NCBI GenBank assembly: GCA_023079485.1
Contig: CM041091.1
Location: forward strand, 32,944,146 to 33,008,145
DNA length: 64,000 nt
From: Archilochus colubris
Lineage: Eukaryota > Chordata > Aves > Apodiformes > Trochilidae
Reading direction: 5' to 3'
Shown here: positions 1-11,800 of the stretch, piece after piece
How positions within the stretch are numbered: the first letter of the stretch is position 1
Layout: each line of letters opens with the position of its first letter
The notes under the pieces: model-generated
What the model was told of the DNA's origin: nothing
Databases searched by the model: none
The model's input: the letters and a program-made list of their open reading frames with translations, nothing else
Made by a program: the position numbers and the translations under genes

Positions 1-194
1 TTAATGGTGGTGTTGAGAGCATCTGAACCACTGGTCCTTAAAAAGAGAGGAAGGATGAGGGTGAAGGTGCAAGACAAGCACTTGTTAAAATAAGATTTTA
101 AACTTCACTGAGACTTTCAGCTGGTCTAATCCTATAGATGCTGAAGTGATGATGACAGACATGAAATCAGGCAAGAGAGGTTTCTGGCTGGGTA

Positions 195-388
195 TGAGAA
201 AAAAAACTCTTCACCATGAGCAGTGGAACACTCAGCCCAGGGAGGTCGTGCCCCATCCTCAACCCTAGAAGTTTTCAGGACTGAACTGGACAAATCCCTC
301 AGCAGCCTGGTCTGGGTTCAGAGGTGACCCTGCTGTGAGCAGGGACCTCCTGAGATCCCTGCCAGTTTTCCTGATGCTGTGATTAAGG
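195..388 (+). mobile_element. CR1 LINE fragment, 3' end
   Basis: It shows the typical CR1 3' region: 'gtggaacactcagcccagg', then a segment on donor residues to 'gtgaccctgctgtgagcagg', and a decayed 'gatccctgccag...gatgctgtgatt' end. It is truncated at the 5' side and carries no ORF. It lies downstream of ADAM12, antisense to it. Confidence 0.75.
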
Positions 389-963
389 CAATCCTTGACA
401 CTCACTGAAGAGAAGGTGCAGAGTTTATGATCTTATCACTTGTGCTGGGGATAATGCTCAGAGAGAGCTGATGGAGACATTAAACAGCTGCTGAAAGCTC
501 TGGGACAGACATGCAGTAGCAATGAAATAAAAGCATCTTAAATACCTTTGCCTTTTAAGTATGAAAAGGGTGTTTTAAGAAATTACCCAAGGAGAAAGAA
601 ACCTTTTTTTCAGAGCTATGCTTTGTCTCTTTTGGAACAGAGGGGTAAGTCCAGGTCCTTTGGGTTTCAGTATCTTCCAGGGGACAGCTGGAAATATGAA
701 GGTCAGATCCTCACACCAGAGTGGGAATTGGGAATTCAGTGGGACAAAGAATGACTTCTGGTGGGAAATGTAGATGTTGGAATGCCATCTCCTCTCTGAG
801 CAAACAGGTAGCCAGGGCAGGAGAAGAGTTGGGGTTCAAATGTGGATTTATTAGCACTTATTTCTGTGCTCTTTTCCATCCTCTTACCCTCCTCTGAAGT
901 GAGGGAACCCTTCAAGGGACTTCAGAAAGCTCCTAGGAGTGCATCAGGCTTTTAAAAGACATT

Positions 964-1036
964 TATGGTATGCATTTATGGTATGTTGGTATATTATGGT
1001 ATACATAATATGGTATATTATGGTATACATTTATGG
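964..1036. repeat. TATGGTATA-type AT-rich minisatellite
   Basis: About seven imperfect copies of a TATGGTATA/TTATGGTATR unit occur in a row, partly palindromic (GGTATACATAATATGG). It abuts the region leading into the polypyrimidine satellite. Confidence 0.8.
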
Positions 1037-1155
1037 TGCTATTCCCTGTCTTTACAAGCTCAATTATTTTCAGTTCTCTTGCATATTAGGGCTTGGCAAC
1101 CATTGGTGCATTTTTGCTCTTGTTTATCAGAATTTTACATGGCAGTCAAACCAAA

Positions 1156-1858
1156 TTTTTCCTTTTTCCTTTTTCCTTTTTCCTTTTTCCTTTTTCCTTT
1201 TTCCTTTTTCCTTTTTCCTTTTTCCTTTTTCCTTTTTCCTTTTTCCTTTTTCTTTTTCCTTTCTCCTTTCTCCTTTCTCCTTTCTCCTTTCTCCTTTTTC
1301 TTTCTCCTTTTTCTTTCTCCTTTTTCTTTTCCTTTCTCCTTTCTCCTTTCTCCTTTCTCCTTTCTCCTTTCTCCTTTTCCTTTCTCCTTTTCCTTTTCCT
1401 TTTCCTTTTCCTTTTTCTTTTTCTTTTCCTTTTTCTTTTTCTTTTTCTTTTCCTTTTTCTTTTTCTTTTTCTTTTCCTTTTTCTTTTTCTTTTCCTTTTT
1501 CTTCTTCTTTTTCTTTTCCTTTCTCCTCTTCTTTTCCTCTTTCTCTTTCTTTTCCTTTTCCTTTTTCTTTTTCTTTTTCTTTTTCTTTTTCTTTTTCTTT
1601 TTCTTTTCCTTTTTCTTTTTCTTTTTCTTTTCTCTTTTCCTCTTTCTTTTCCTTTTCCTTTTCCTTTTCCTTTTCCTTTTCCTTTTCCTTTTCCTTTTCC
1701 TTTTCTTTTTCCTTTTCCTTTTCCTTTTCCTTTTCCTTTTCCTTTTCCTTTTCCTTTTTCTTTTGCTTTTTCCTATTCCTTTTGCCTTTGCCTTTGCCTT
1801 TTTCTTTCTTTTTTTTTTCTTTTTCCCGTTTTCCTTTTCCTTTCCTTTTCCTTTTCCT
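1156..1858. repeat. 700-bp polypyrimidine satellite, (TTTTTCC)n to (TTTCTCC)n to (TTTTTC)n to (TTTTCC)n
   Basis: The plus strand is almost pure C/T for about 700 bp. The unit changes along the array: 7-mer TTTTTCC (about 1156-1255), 7-mer TTTCTCC (about 1258-1390), mixed 6-mers CTTTTT and TTTTCC (about 1395-1660), then regular TTTTCC (about 1650-1765) and a degenerate end with TTTGCC units. The complementary strand is G/A-rich. Every open frame across it is a low-complexity Phe/Leu/Ser or Lys/Glu/Arg run and is not coding. Confidence 0.97.
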
Positions 1859-2170
1859 GTCATATTCTGGTTTTGCAGCAGGTTAATTCCACATTCTTCT
1901 GTAGTTTTCCTATTGGACCCTGATGTTAGCTACTTCTGCTGGTCACCTGGAGGTGGGGAAGCACCTGAGATCTCAAGGTTGCTCTTGAGAAGCCAGAGAG
2001 CTGGGGCAGCTTTGCTCTGGGCAGCAAGCAGGGGACATTGCCAGGAGATTGGATGGGTGCTGAAGGATGGTCCCACCTGGGGGTTTCCTCTATCCATTTT
2101 GCAGAGAAGACATTATTTTCCCTCCTTTAATTTTTATACCCATCTTAGTCCTTTACTGATCCCTTTCTGA

Positions 2171-5100
2171 ATCCTTTGGATGAAGGAATTCTGCTGCTTG
2201 ATGGAAAGTTATTTCCTGAAAGGATGGGGACAGTGGTGGGAGTCCAGAAGTGTGAAGATCTGTGTGGAAATGACTGAAAAGTGGAGGGTGGATAAATCCT
2301 GCTAATATGATAGCAATAAATAAAATAACCTTTAAGTCTCTAGGGCAGTGATGCTTTCACTGTAGTATTTTTTTCAATTAGATCTCTCCTCTTTAGCTAT
2401 ATCTAATTAGTGGGGAAATAACAGTTCCTTAATAGGGAACAGGGAGCAAGGAAGTTTACTCATTTGTCGTTGAGACAGGATGTAATGGGGAACATTCCTT
2501 GCCTACAATAGTACATTTTTAGTTTAATTAAAGTATGATATTTTGTTTTATTTGCACATTTTTATGAAACAGGAGACAGGAAGGGTTTGGTTTCACATCA
2601 CAAACGTTGTGTTAGCAAACAAAATAGGGCATATTTAGTAATGGCTCAGTAAATATTAGCAAATGGATGGTGTAATTTAATCAACATGGTTGGAGTTGAT
2701 AAGGTGTTGAAAAGCTCTGATCAAGACTGCTGAGAGGCTAAATGAAAAGCTGAAGATTCAGAGATAAGGACTGATGGATATAATATTATTCTAATTGAGA
2801 GTAGTAGAGAACCTAAAGCACTGAGAAATGAAATTGATGACATGTAAAACAAGTTTAGATTAAGGAAAAAACCCTCAGATTAATAGAGGCTTCTTCAGAA
2901 GTGGAGGCAGAGCAAGGGGCAAGAGAAGATTGAGCATGTGCTGGATAAGCTGAAGTTTTGCCTAATGGTTTTCTTAAAGATAGAACAGCCCAAGTGTCCC
3001 TCAGAACTTGGTTACTGTGGGATAGAATTTAGCCCTGAATTCCTGTGGTAGAGCTGAAGTTGAGACTGAGTTTTCCTTTCCCTTTACAAATCCCTTCCCA
3101 GTGTCTTGTCTGGGAGCTGTGAGTTGTGCTGAGATTCTCTGTCCCTCACCTCCCATCCCTCTCTTCCCAACTTGAACCTAAACACGTGGGACTCAGGTCT
3201 GGCACTTCTCAGGTGAGGCAGAAAAGCTCCTTGCCTGGTTTTGGGAAAAGGTGTCAGGTTGTAGCCTATGAAATGGAAATTTGGTGCATGTAGCAAGGAC
3301 CCAGCTCTGGAGAGCAGGCTGGAGGAGAGCACCCTCCTTATTCACCACCTATTACTGCCTCAGCCAGCAGTAGGTTACCAGAATTTGTATTTTAATAGCT
3401 TTACTACTGCTGGATATTTGGTAATTTTGTGGCTAGGATGCATGGAAGGATATAATTTTATTAATGTATCTCTAATGCTGTACAGCACAACACACTGCTG
3501 ATGCTTGTGGTTTGATGTTTATACTCTGTTCCCAGAGCAGTAATGGGTTTTCTTCCTCTAAAAGGCTTCTGAAAGGTGCAGACCAGCAAGGGTAGCACCT
3601 CTCCCAGACTTGTATTCCACTGCAATAACCTTTCTTCTTCATGCTTTTGCCCTTTTTCTTGTTGTACCATGGTTGACTCAGGGCTGCTATTTGAGGTGGA
3701 TATCAGCAGGAGAACAACCCTATTCGAGGTGTTCTCAAGAACCTCCTTGCTGCTACGATGTTTTTATTGCCTCTCTGCATCCTCAGTGCTTGGGATTGGC
3801 ACATTCTGTAAGAAAGGCATTGAAGTTGCCTGGCACCTGATGAGTTGAGCTCTGTTGACTTTCATGGAATTGCTGAACCCATTTTGTATCAGTATTTATT
3901 GCACTCAGAGACCCAAGTGCCTGTATGGTCACCCAGGATAGAGATTGTTAGGACTTTTGTTTTCCACTCTGGCTGCTTCATAGACTTCTGTAGAAAAAAT
4001 ATTCCTTATTTTTTTGGTGTGGAGGCTTTGTAGCTGTTCCCATTCTAAAGGAGTCAGATGGTGAATATGTTGACTTGGATGAGTTTCAATAACTGAGCCC
4101 TCAAGGAGACCTTATCAAGACGAGAAACAATTTAAAGCATCTGTAATTAGAACTTGGTGCTCAGAAAAAGTACTGGGTTTGCAATAATGAGGTTTTGGGG
4201 GCAGAGGGAATAGTAACCACTGGCTGAGCTGGTGAAATAAGAAGTGAGTAAGTTAAATAAATGTTCCTCCAGCAACCAGACCTCTCACTGGAAGAAATGT
4301 TTTGGTTACAGTCTTCAGAAACCTCAGTATGTTTCAGGTGCTGAGATGGTGTTCAGGGGCAGCTTGATAGAAGGATAAGAAGGGCTTGGGGTGTTCCAGT
4401 AGTCTAGAAAGGCAGAAGTTATAGGAAAAGAGAAATCTGGAATATGAGCATATTGAAAGTTTAATTTATCTAGTCCAATCAATCTGTTCATCTAGCTTTC
4501 CTTTATTAGATTATTAATGTACACCTGAGGTTGCAAAGCTTCATGGCAGAATCTGGAGACAAAGCAGGGGGAAAAAAAGAAAAGGCTCTTTAGAGAGGAT
4601 TGTATAATATCTTCCTTTGTAATCACCCTTAGGTTTGGGATTGGCTTGAATGGCTGAAAAACCATGGTCTGGCAAGAGAGCTGTGCCCCCAGATCTGTGC
4701 TGCTGTTCTCTGGAGCTGCCACTGGGAATTACTCAAGTGCTAAATCCAGAATTTGACTTCATGCTCTGGCCTGACACAGCAAATGAGCTGTGCCCAGAGG
4801 GTGTTTTAGGGACCTGGGGCTCTCCTCACTGACAGAAATATCCAATGAGCCCGTCTGAGCCAGGCACTGTGCTGTCCTGGGAAGGACTGGAGTCTGCATG
4901 CCTTGGAAAAACAAAGGGAATGCTCCAGAGAGAGTCCTGGCTGGAATCAGAAAGGAAAGAGAAGCTCATTCATCTAGAGGATTGAGATAAAATTGGCCAG
5001 GGGAGCCCTCAGTCTGCCAAAAAGACAACAGAAGACAAGGAAGACACAACAAAAAGGAGGAGTGAGTGGCAGAAAAAGACCAAAAAAAAATGATAAAGAG

Positions 5101-8100
5101 GGAATATGTGAAGAAAGGGCAGGCTGGATGTGGAAGGGCCAAGACTGGACAGACTTTTTGGAAGAGAACTGAATAGCAAAACGTGGGGGGGTTCTGGCAC
5201 TGCAGCTCTGAGCTCCCTGGGGGCTGCTGGGGAGGAGGAATTTGCCCCTTCCAAGCAGGAGAATACTGGAATTTTATATAATCTCTCTGCTGTAGGAAAG
5301 CTGGAGGATTTTGTATCTTGGGATCTGCTTTTTGGCTTTAATTTAGGTTTAATTTAAGGTCGTAGGTTGAAAAGAACTGGAAAGGAAGAAATGGTCCAAT
5401 TTTTTTCCAAAATACAGTTTTGGAGGAAAGAATTGTAAGCATTGAATGTATTAATTGAATGAATCTACTTCTCCTATCCATTATTCCTAATGAACTTCAA
5501 AATTCTGCTACTGATAAACAAGGGAAAGTCTTGAATAATTTTTGCAGCTGTTTCTGAAAGAGTATTGGGTGCCCTTGAACAGATTCTTCACAACAGGGCT
5601 GGAGCTGAATTTGCTGCAGAAGAATTGTGCTTATGATTTGAAGTCAGTATTGGTTGGCAGGAGAACAAATACATTCAAAGGAAAAGACTGCTGAAAACTG
5701 AAAGTGGAAATGGAAATTCCATTTTAAAAATTCCATGAGTTGCTCCGAACACTGCACGAGATGAAAGCTTCTGAAATTGTTGTGGAAATGTTTTACTTTA
5801 CTGAGGAATAGACCAGCATCTCCCTGTGATACTGCTTTACTATCTGCTTCTGATGTATAGATGGCTTTGGAAAAAGGAAAATGCAGTGTATTTCTAGAAT
5901 GTGCTTTCATCTGCTCCATTTTTTAGGTCATTTTGAAATAAAAAACAAATATTCTAGCATCCCTTCTACTTTGGGATAGTTGGACAACTGTTCAGTCAGC
6001 ATTTTAAAACAAAAAAAAAGCAAAACCTTTCAAGGAAGCTTCAGCAAATTAGGGAGCTCAGTTTTCTCTTAATTCTTCTTTATGTGATAGAGACTTTAAA
6101 CAACAGAAGTTCAGGAAGTTTTCACTGAAACCTGGACATCTCTCCCTCTGATAATCAACCCCTTGCTTTGTCTTCTACCCACTGCTGCATATGGAAGCCT
6201 GAAAGCTTTTTTTTTTTCTGCTTCTTCTACAAAGAAAGGTGGTCAGGTAGGGTGAGCCCTGTCACACAGTAGGATTTCTGGGGTTTGGGGTTTAAAAAGG
6301 ACTGTTAGATGTCTTTAAATCAAGCAGTAGATGGCTTTACATCAAGACTGCAAAGTCAAGCACTGAGAAATGCAGAAGCACTTTTAAAAAAGCCTTTTTA
6401 AAACAGAATTACAGTCCCTTCTTCCAAATGAAGAATTATCTCATCTGCAGGATAATCAGGTATTCATTTTTTTTCTCTCCACAGGAGCATTCACACAGAA
6501 ATAATGTGAATTAAAAGCAGTAGTATGCACGGGTTGCTTACATTTGCTACGAGGGGAAAGGGTCTGTAGGTAAGGACTTCCCTGCTCTTGCAAATTTGCC
6601 AAAACCTGCAGGGCAGAGTGTTGGAAGCTTTTTAAAACTGCTGGCATGCTCCCAGGCAGCTGAAACACAACCAAGGCAAAGCCAGAGACCTAAAAATGTT
6701 GAAAAGTGACCTGGCTACTGCACTTGCCCAGAAGCTGCTTCTGGCCCATGGAGAAGCAGGAAAGCAGCTTCTGAGGGATGGAATTTCAGCTCTGTAATCC
6801 CTCCACCAAAGGCTCCTGGAGGAGACTTTCTGCTTCGTGGAAACCCCCTGATGTTCTGTGTCTCTAATGTGCTCTTTCTGTGCTCAGCTCTTGCTCTGGG
6901 TTTGCTTTGCAGGAATCCACTGCAGGGAATGGATTTATTTCTGAATGGGATGCTTTCCTTCATTTCACTTACAGTCTTTTATATAGCAAATCTCTTTTCA
7001 CTTCTGTTGAATAGAAGGGAAAAGCTCTGGGAATATCTGCACAGAGACCCAGCAGTGACATGCCACTGAAAGGTCCCCAAAAGAGAAAGACAATAGTCTT
7101 TTTTTTTTTATTATTATTTTTCATTTGATGTGTGTACTTGAAGCAGTGAGAACTTGCATGCAGAAAGATGCCCTTTTCTCTTAGCATCTTTTATTTTATG
7201 TTTAGGAAAATGGTATTTTCTTAACCATTTGGGTAATTACAGAGGCAAAACAGCACAGATAAGTAAGAGATGAGTTCTTGAGAGGCAGTACTTGACACTG
7301 AGCAGATCAGCTCTCCAATTACCAGGTTGCATTTGCTTCAAGCACCTTCTTGTGGAAGATTCTGCTAGAAATGCAGATATAATTCAAAACCTGCTACCCA
7401 GTTTTTCCTACACTCTGCAAAGTTAAGCAAACTAAAGTTTAACTGAAGGATGATTTTTTTTTTTAACTTTTATTTTTGCTTGAAGAAACAAAAAGTACAA
7501 GCAATGAGGAACCTCTATAAGGTAATAGTTCCTTCTCCCTTTATTTCAACTGATATTTGAAAATTGTTTTTATTACAGCACAGGTGAAACCAACTCCATT
7601 CAGCAGTACAGAAGAAATCAGATGTAATGCTACCCCATAGTAAAGAGATTATTTTTTTACCCCCCATGTCTTAGGATAACCAAAGTCTATGTATTAAAAT
7701 ATGCATTTTTGATTTGAAAATTAAGAAACCCAGGACAATAGTTCAGAAGTTAAATACAAAACAGTAGTAAATATGCAAAATACAGTCAATAAGCAGAGCA
7801 ATGAGGCAAAAGAATTAAGTATAATAGTTAATTCTTACAACATAATGATTTGTAATGCTGGGCTTCCCCCCACCCCCTGCATGTGGTGGATTCTCAGTCT
7901 AAACTGAGTAGTGAGATGATGGTAAAAACCTTACACAGGATCATGGAATTTAATTAGCAAAGCATCAAACAGGTTATGACACCTGGAGGCCTGATATCTG
8001 CACTGGAATGTATTAACCAGGTTGTGTGTGAGGAAAATGAGGTTCAAAACAATACAGTTTTATGCTATACAGTACTTCTTCAGTGAGAGAACTTGTCCAA

Positions 8101-8262
8101 AGGGAAAACATCCTCTTCCAGCACAGATTTCTTGAGCATTTCAAACAGTAACATGAAAACTGGAATTACAGTACACCTGCAAACACTGAGTGACACTTTG
8201 GTTAAATACATGTGGCACCTCTGTGTGCAGGTATCAGGCATTCCACCGTGTTCCACAAGAGG
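2171..8262. other. Distal 3'UTR or downstream intergenic DNA, no gene recognised
   Basis: All open frames here are short and resemble no protein I know. The stretch is AT-rich with several poly-A/T runs. Near the left end of a window beyond ADAM12, conserved vertebrate order would predict a convergent FANK1, but I found no ankyrin or fibronectin exon. The part nearest 8.2 kb may be ADAM12 3'UTR; the remainder is probably intergenic. Confidence 0.5.
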
Positions 8263-8752
8263 TTTTATTTTATTTTATTTTATTTTTTTTACCCTGACAT
8301 ATTTATTCAAAAGTTTGTTTATGACCCATTGAGACTGAGTTGTTTCTACATTTGATTTACCCATGAGTATCAGCACTCCTTAAAGAAGAGATCAAACCTA
8401 CCAACTCTACGTAGGACCAATAGAGCAGAATTCTTCAAGTTCAATGAAATATTACAAAAAAAAGGTTTCCTTTTCTAGGAAAACTCAGCTATGGTAAAAA
8501 TATCTACTACAGTGCACTGCACTGTAATAAATATTCAACATAAATTAATAATTTATAAGTACCTGAGCAAGTATACAGAGCACCATAGCACAGCACAGCA
8601 CCAAAGGCAGTAGCTCAGAATTCTTAAAAATAATGCTGTTTTAAACATTAAAAATTCTAAGTATTGTCATAAAACTGAACTCCAGCTGGAGTTTAAAGAT
8701 AGTGCAAACTTCTGTCTTCACTTTTTTAAAATAAAGGTATTGGATTTTCTGG
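8263..8752 (-). promoter_or_regulatory. ADAM12 proximal 3'UTR with candidate poly(A) signals
   Basis: The sequence after the stop is AT-rich with no coding signal. On the gene strand an AATAAA lies at 8302-8307, about 450 bp past the stop. An AATAAAATAAAAT run follows at 8263-8290. Mammalian ADAM12-L has a 3'UTR of several kilobases, so further AATAAA hexamers near 7.2-7.6 kb may be used instead. The true end cannot be fixed from sequence. Confidence 0.35.
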
Positions 8753-8813
8753 TCATTTCACATTGGCAGTGTTGCTGGACCTGGATACCTGTGGTGGATG
8801 CTTAGGAGCAGGT
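8753..8813 (-). CDS. ADAM12: ADAM12 terminal coding exon (about 23) with stop codon
   Basis: The coding part is 61 bp. One base completes Arg, then [19 protein letters not shown] and TGA (residues 708-726). It aligns with the mammalian ADAM12-L C-terminus (RPAP-x-P-QVPRS...YIK), which is the proof that the long form is complete here. The acceptor is a strong polypyrimidine tract, TTTTTTTCCCTGCAG. The exon continues as 3'UTR below 8753. Confidence 0.95.
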
Positions 8814-11800
8814 CTGCAGGGAAAAAAAGAAGAAAATAGAAAATTGTGATTTACACTTGTGTCAGTTCTTACTGTTAGCATCATGCCTGAGTGTCAAGAT
8901 GAATGGTAAAACCTTTGAGAATTATCCAAGCAAACTTCAGACACGTAGCAAGGGATTCTCATACTGGGAGGAGCTCAGATTCCTGTAGCTTAAAATACAA
9001 CTCATCTTCCTTGGAGCTCCCTTTCTATTCAAAGGAAACTGAAGACTGGGTTAAAAAAACATAATTGAGTTTGCCCATTAACTCTGGGCATTGTTATTTC
9101 AGTTGCAGATTATATTTTTTTTCCAAGATCCTTTTTTGTTTGCTTGTTTGTTTTTGAAGAGTATAATTTCTGTTCTTTTGGAACACTTTGGGTATTATTT
9201 TCAGATGATAGAAATTGCTGTTCCATTGTGCAATCTGTGAATGGAAAATTGCTTTTATTGGTGGTTGATCTTGACAGCACTCAGTTCTCAGCCTCATTCT
9301 GTAGGTGGTCTGAGGAGGAAAGTTTTTTCTGCTTTGTTTCTCTTGAAGTTGGTGCTCATTAACTCCTTTCTCTTGCAAGGAATTCTATTTAATGGATAGG
9401 TTCTGTAAACATACAGTCAAATGTTTACAGTCAAACCTTCCTATGTAGTAGACATTCCCATACTTGTGTGGAAGTCAGTCACTAAAAATCTGTGATGTGA
9501 TGTCACTAAAACCTGATGGCAATTCCTGCTCTGCTTTCAGCTCTGTTTGACAGCTCTATGGACTCTTCCACTGCCAAAAATATCTGCCTATTGGCTCTAC
9601 CCATCCCACTCTCAACCAGACGACTTACAGCTCCCAGTATAATGCAGAGATTCATTCTGAATCCAATTCCTAATGAAGAGAAGGCAATTAGCAAATTACC
9701 TTCAAGGCAAGGTCCTTCCTTCAGGCACCTGCTCTCTCTTACATGGCCACTACTTGGCAATATTATTCACGTGGAGAATGGTTTCATCTTTACATCTATA
9801 CAAATGGACATGGCTGGCATTCATTCTCTAAGGTGACACTTTTTAGGAAGCCTGGGTTTTGTTTTATTTTATTTTATTTTCCATCTCTACTGGACCTTAT
9901 GTTTCAGATCCCCTAAGATTAAGACTCATGTTTGAAGGCTGCTGGAGGACAGGTATGAGGTTGTGTTTGGTAGTGAGATTTGTGTGGTTGAGGGAAGACT
10001 GAAATTCATATTCCCTGGGAGAATATCCCTGGGTTTCCCAGAGAAGCTGTGGCTGCCCCATCCCTGGCAGTGTCTCAGCCCAGGTTGGATGGGGCTTGGA
10101 GCACCCTGGGCTGTGGGAGGTGTCCCTGACCATGGCAGGGGGTGGGAACTGATGAGCTTTAAGGTCTCTTCCAACCCAAACCAGTGTGAGATTCTATGAT
10201 CCTTGATACATTTTAAACCTGTCACTGAAGGGCTACAAACCAAGTGATTTTGATCAGAACTGACCTTGCAGGAGCAACGTGGGGCAGAGCTTTTGGGTGG
10301 CCAGGCCCTGGTGTGCAGAGCCCATTGTAGCGCCCTTTGGTCAGAGGGTCAGCTGGGAGAGGCTTCTGGGGAGGGTTTGGTTTGTGGTTTTCCTGCTGTA
10401 AAACAGAAGGCTTCATGTTAGTCTGCAGAATGGACACAGCAAAGTTACCGTGGCACAGACTGAGCTAAATTGAAGTTCACAATAGTGCCAACTGCATACG
10501 TTGGAAGGAGCAAGTCATAACTTTTTTTGTAATGAACAGTAAAAAAAATTCAAACCACTTCTAATACTGTATTTTAATGATTTTATTTCATTTGACTCTT
10601 TACTCTAAAAATACAGGGTGCATCTGTGCTGAGGTTGATGATTAATTGGTGGTAAATGCAAAAAAAAACCACCCCATAGACCAAATACATAAAAGTGTAG
10701 AAGTAGTCACATAAAAAGATGGAAATACCAGAAATTACTTTAAAATGCAAATTCAGATGACCACAGGAACAAACTGCTCGAGTCCAGTTTGAATTGGTAG
10801 CATCTGTGGAATTTATAATTTCTTTTTTTTTTTTTTTTTTTTAGATGCTGCTGTGCTTTCTGTTCTGTGGAATTAAATGATTCATTAATAAAGAACAGAA
10901 GTCATCTGCTGTAAGGCATGAGCTCTTGTCTCTTCTGTGTGGTCCTTGAGGCACTGCAGACATGGTAACATGTCTATCTGTGGTCTTCATTATGAGGAGC
11001 TGGGATAGATTAAGTGACTTGCTCAGGGCACACAGAAACTCTCCTATTTAGCCAAAAACAAAGGTCTGGAGAGCTTAAGATCTGGTAAGGATGAATGAAC
11101 ATAGAGAAGAACTCTGCTTCTTACTTTCTTTGGGTTTATTAGCTGTGTCCTAGAGCTGACCAACACCTGAGAGTCAGGAGGGATTGATTTTCAGTGCTGA
11201 TGGAACCAGATCTGCTGCTTCCCCCCCCTTTTATTCAGGGCATATTCAGGGCATCCCCCCCTTCAGCTCCTCAATACAAAGAGTTCATGCCCACATTTCT
11301 TTGTCCAGTTTTATATCAGTGACTTAGCATTTAATACACTGTCTGTATTTGAGGAAATCTTGCTTTAAATATTGTTGTTGTTTTTCCATCTTTGCTAGAG
11401 AGAAGAAAACATAATTCTGATTTTGTGCAGCTACCAAGAGATCAGGCACGTGAAGCTTCACTTTGTTCCACTGGTTTATTTTTTAAATAAGCAACTGGCA
11501 GAAGGTTCTCTCCTGAAAGGCACTGGGTGAGAAGAGTTTTTTTTCCCTCAATTTTTCTACATGGAAAATTCATTTGTGTTACTCCTCTTTGGCCAATGCC
11601 AGTCTGAGGTGATGGAGGAGCTATTAACAAGAATAACTCTGGCAGCATGAGCAGGGGCTGAGCCCAGCTCAGCTTTGTGAGGGGGAAAGTAAAAATACCA
11701 AACCCTATTATTTCCTCTCATAAGGAGGACCTGCAAAATATGAGAGATATTTTGGTGCTAAGATGATGACAGCATCTGAGGCAGCAACTGAATGCTAAGA

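Noticed and set aside
939..2170. Long open frames (up to about 400 codons) on both strands across 1.0-2.2 kb
   Set aside because: They arise from the polypyrimidine satellite, consist of Phe/Leu/Ser or Lys/Glu/Arg runs in all frames, and have no domain or splice support.
1..8262. A convergent FANK1 or other neighbour gene
   Set aside because: Synteny suggests one could be near, but no ankyrin, fibronectin III or other recognisable exon was found.
10222..10264. Read-through end [13 protein letters not shown] after the tail exon at 10265
   Set aside because: Splicing to 8813 gives the conserved ADAM12-L C-terminus, so this is intron, though a minor read-through isoform cannot be excluded.
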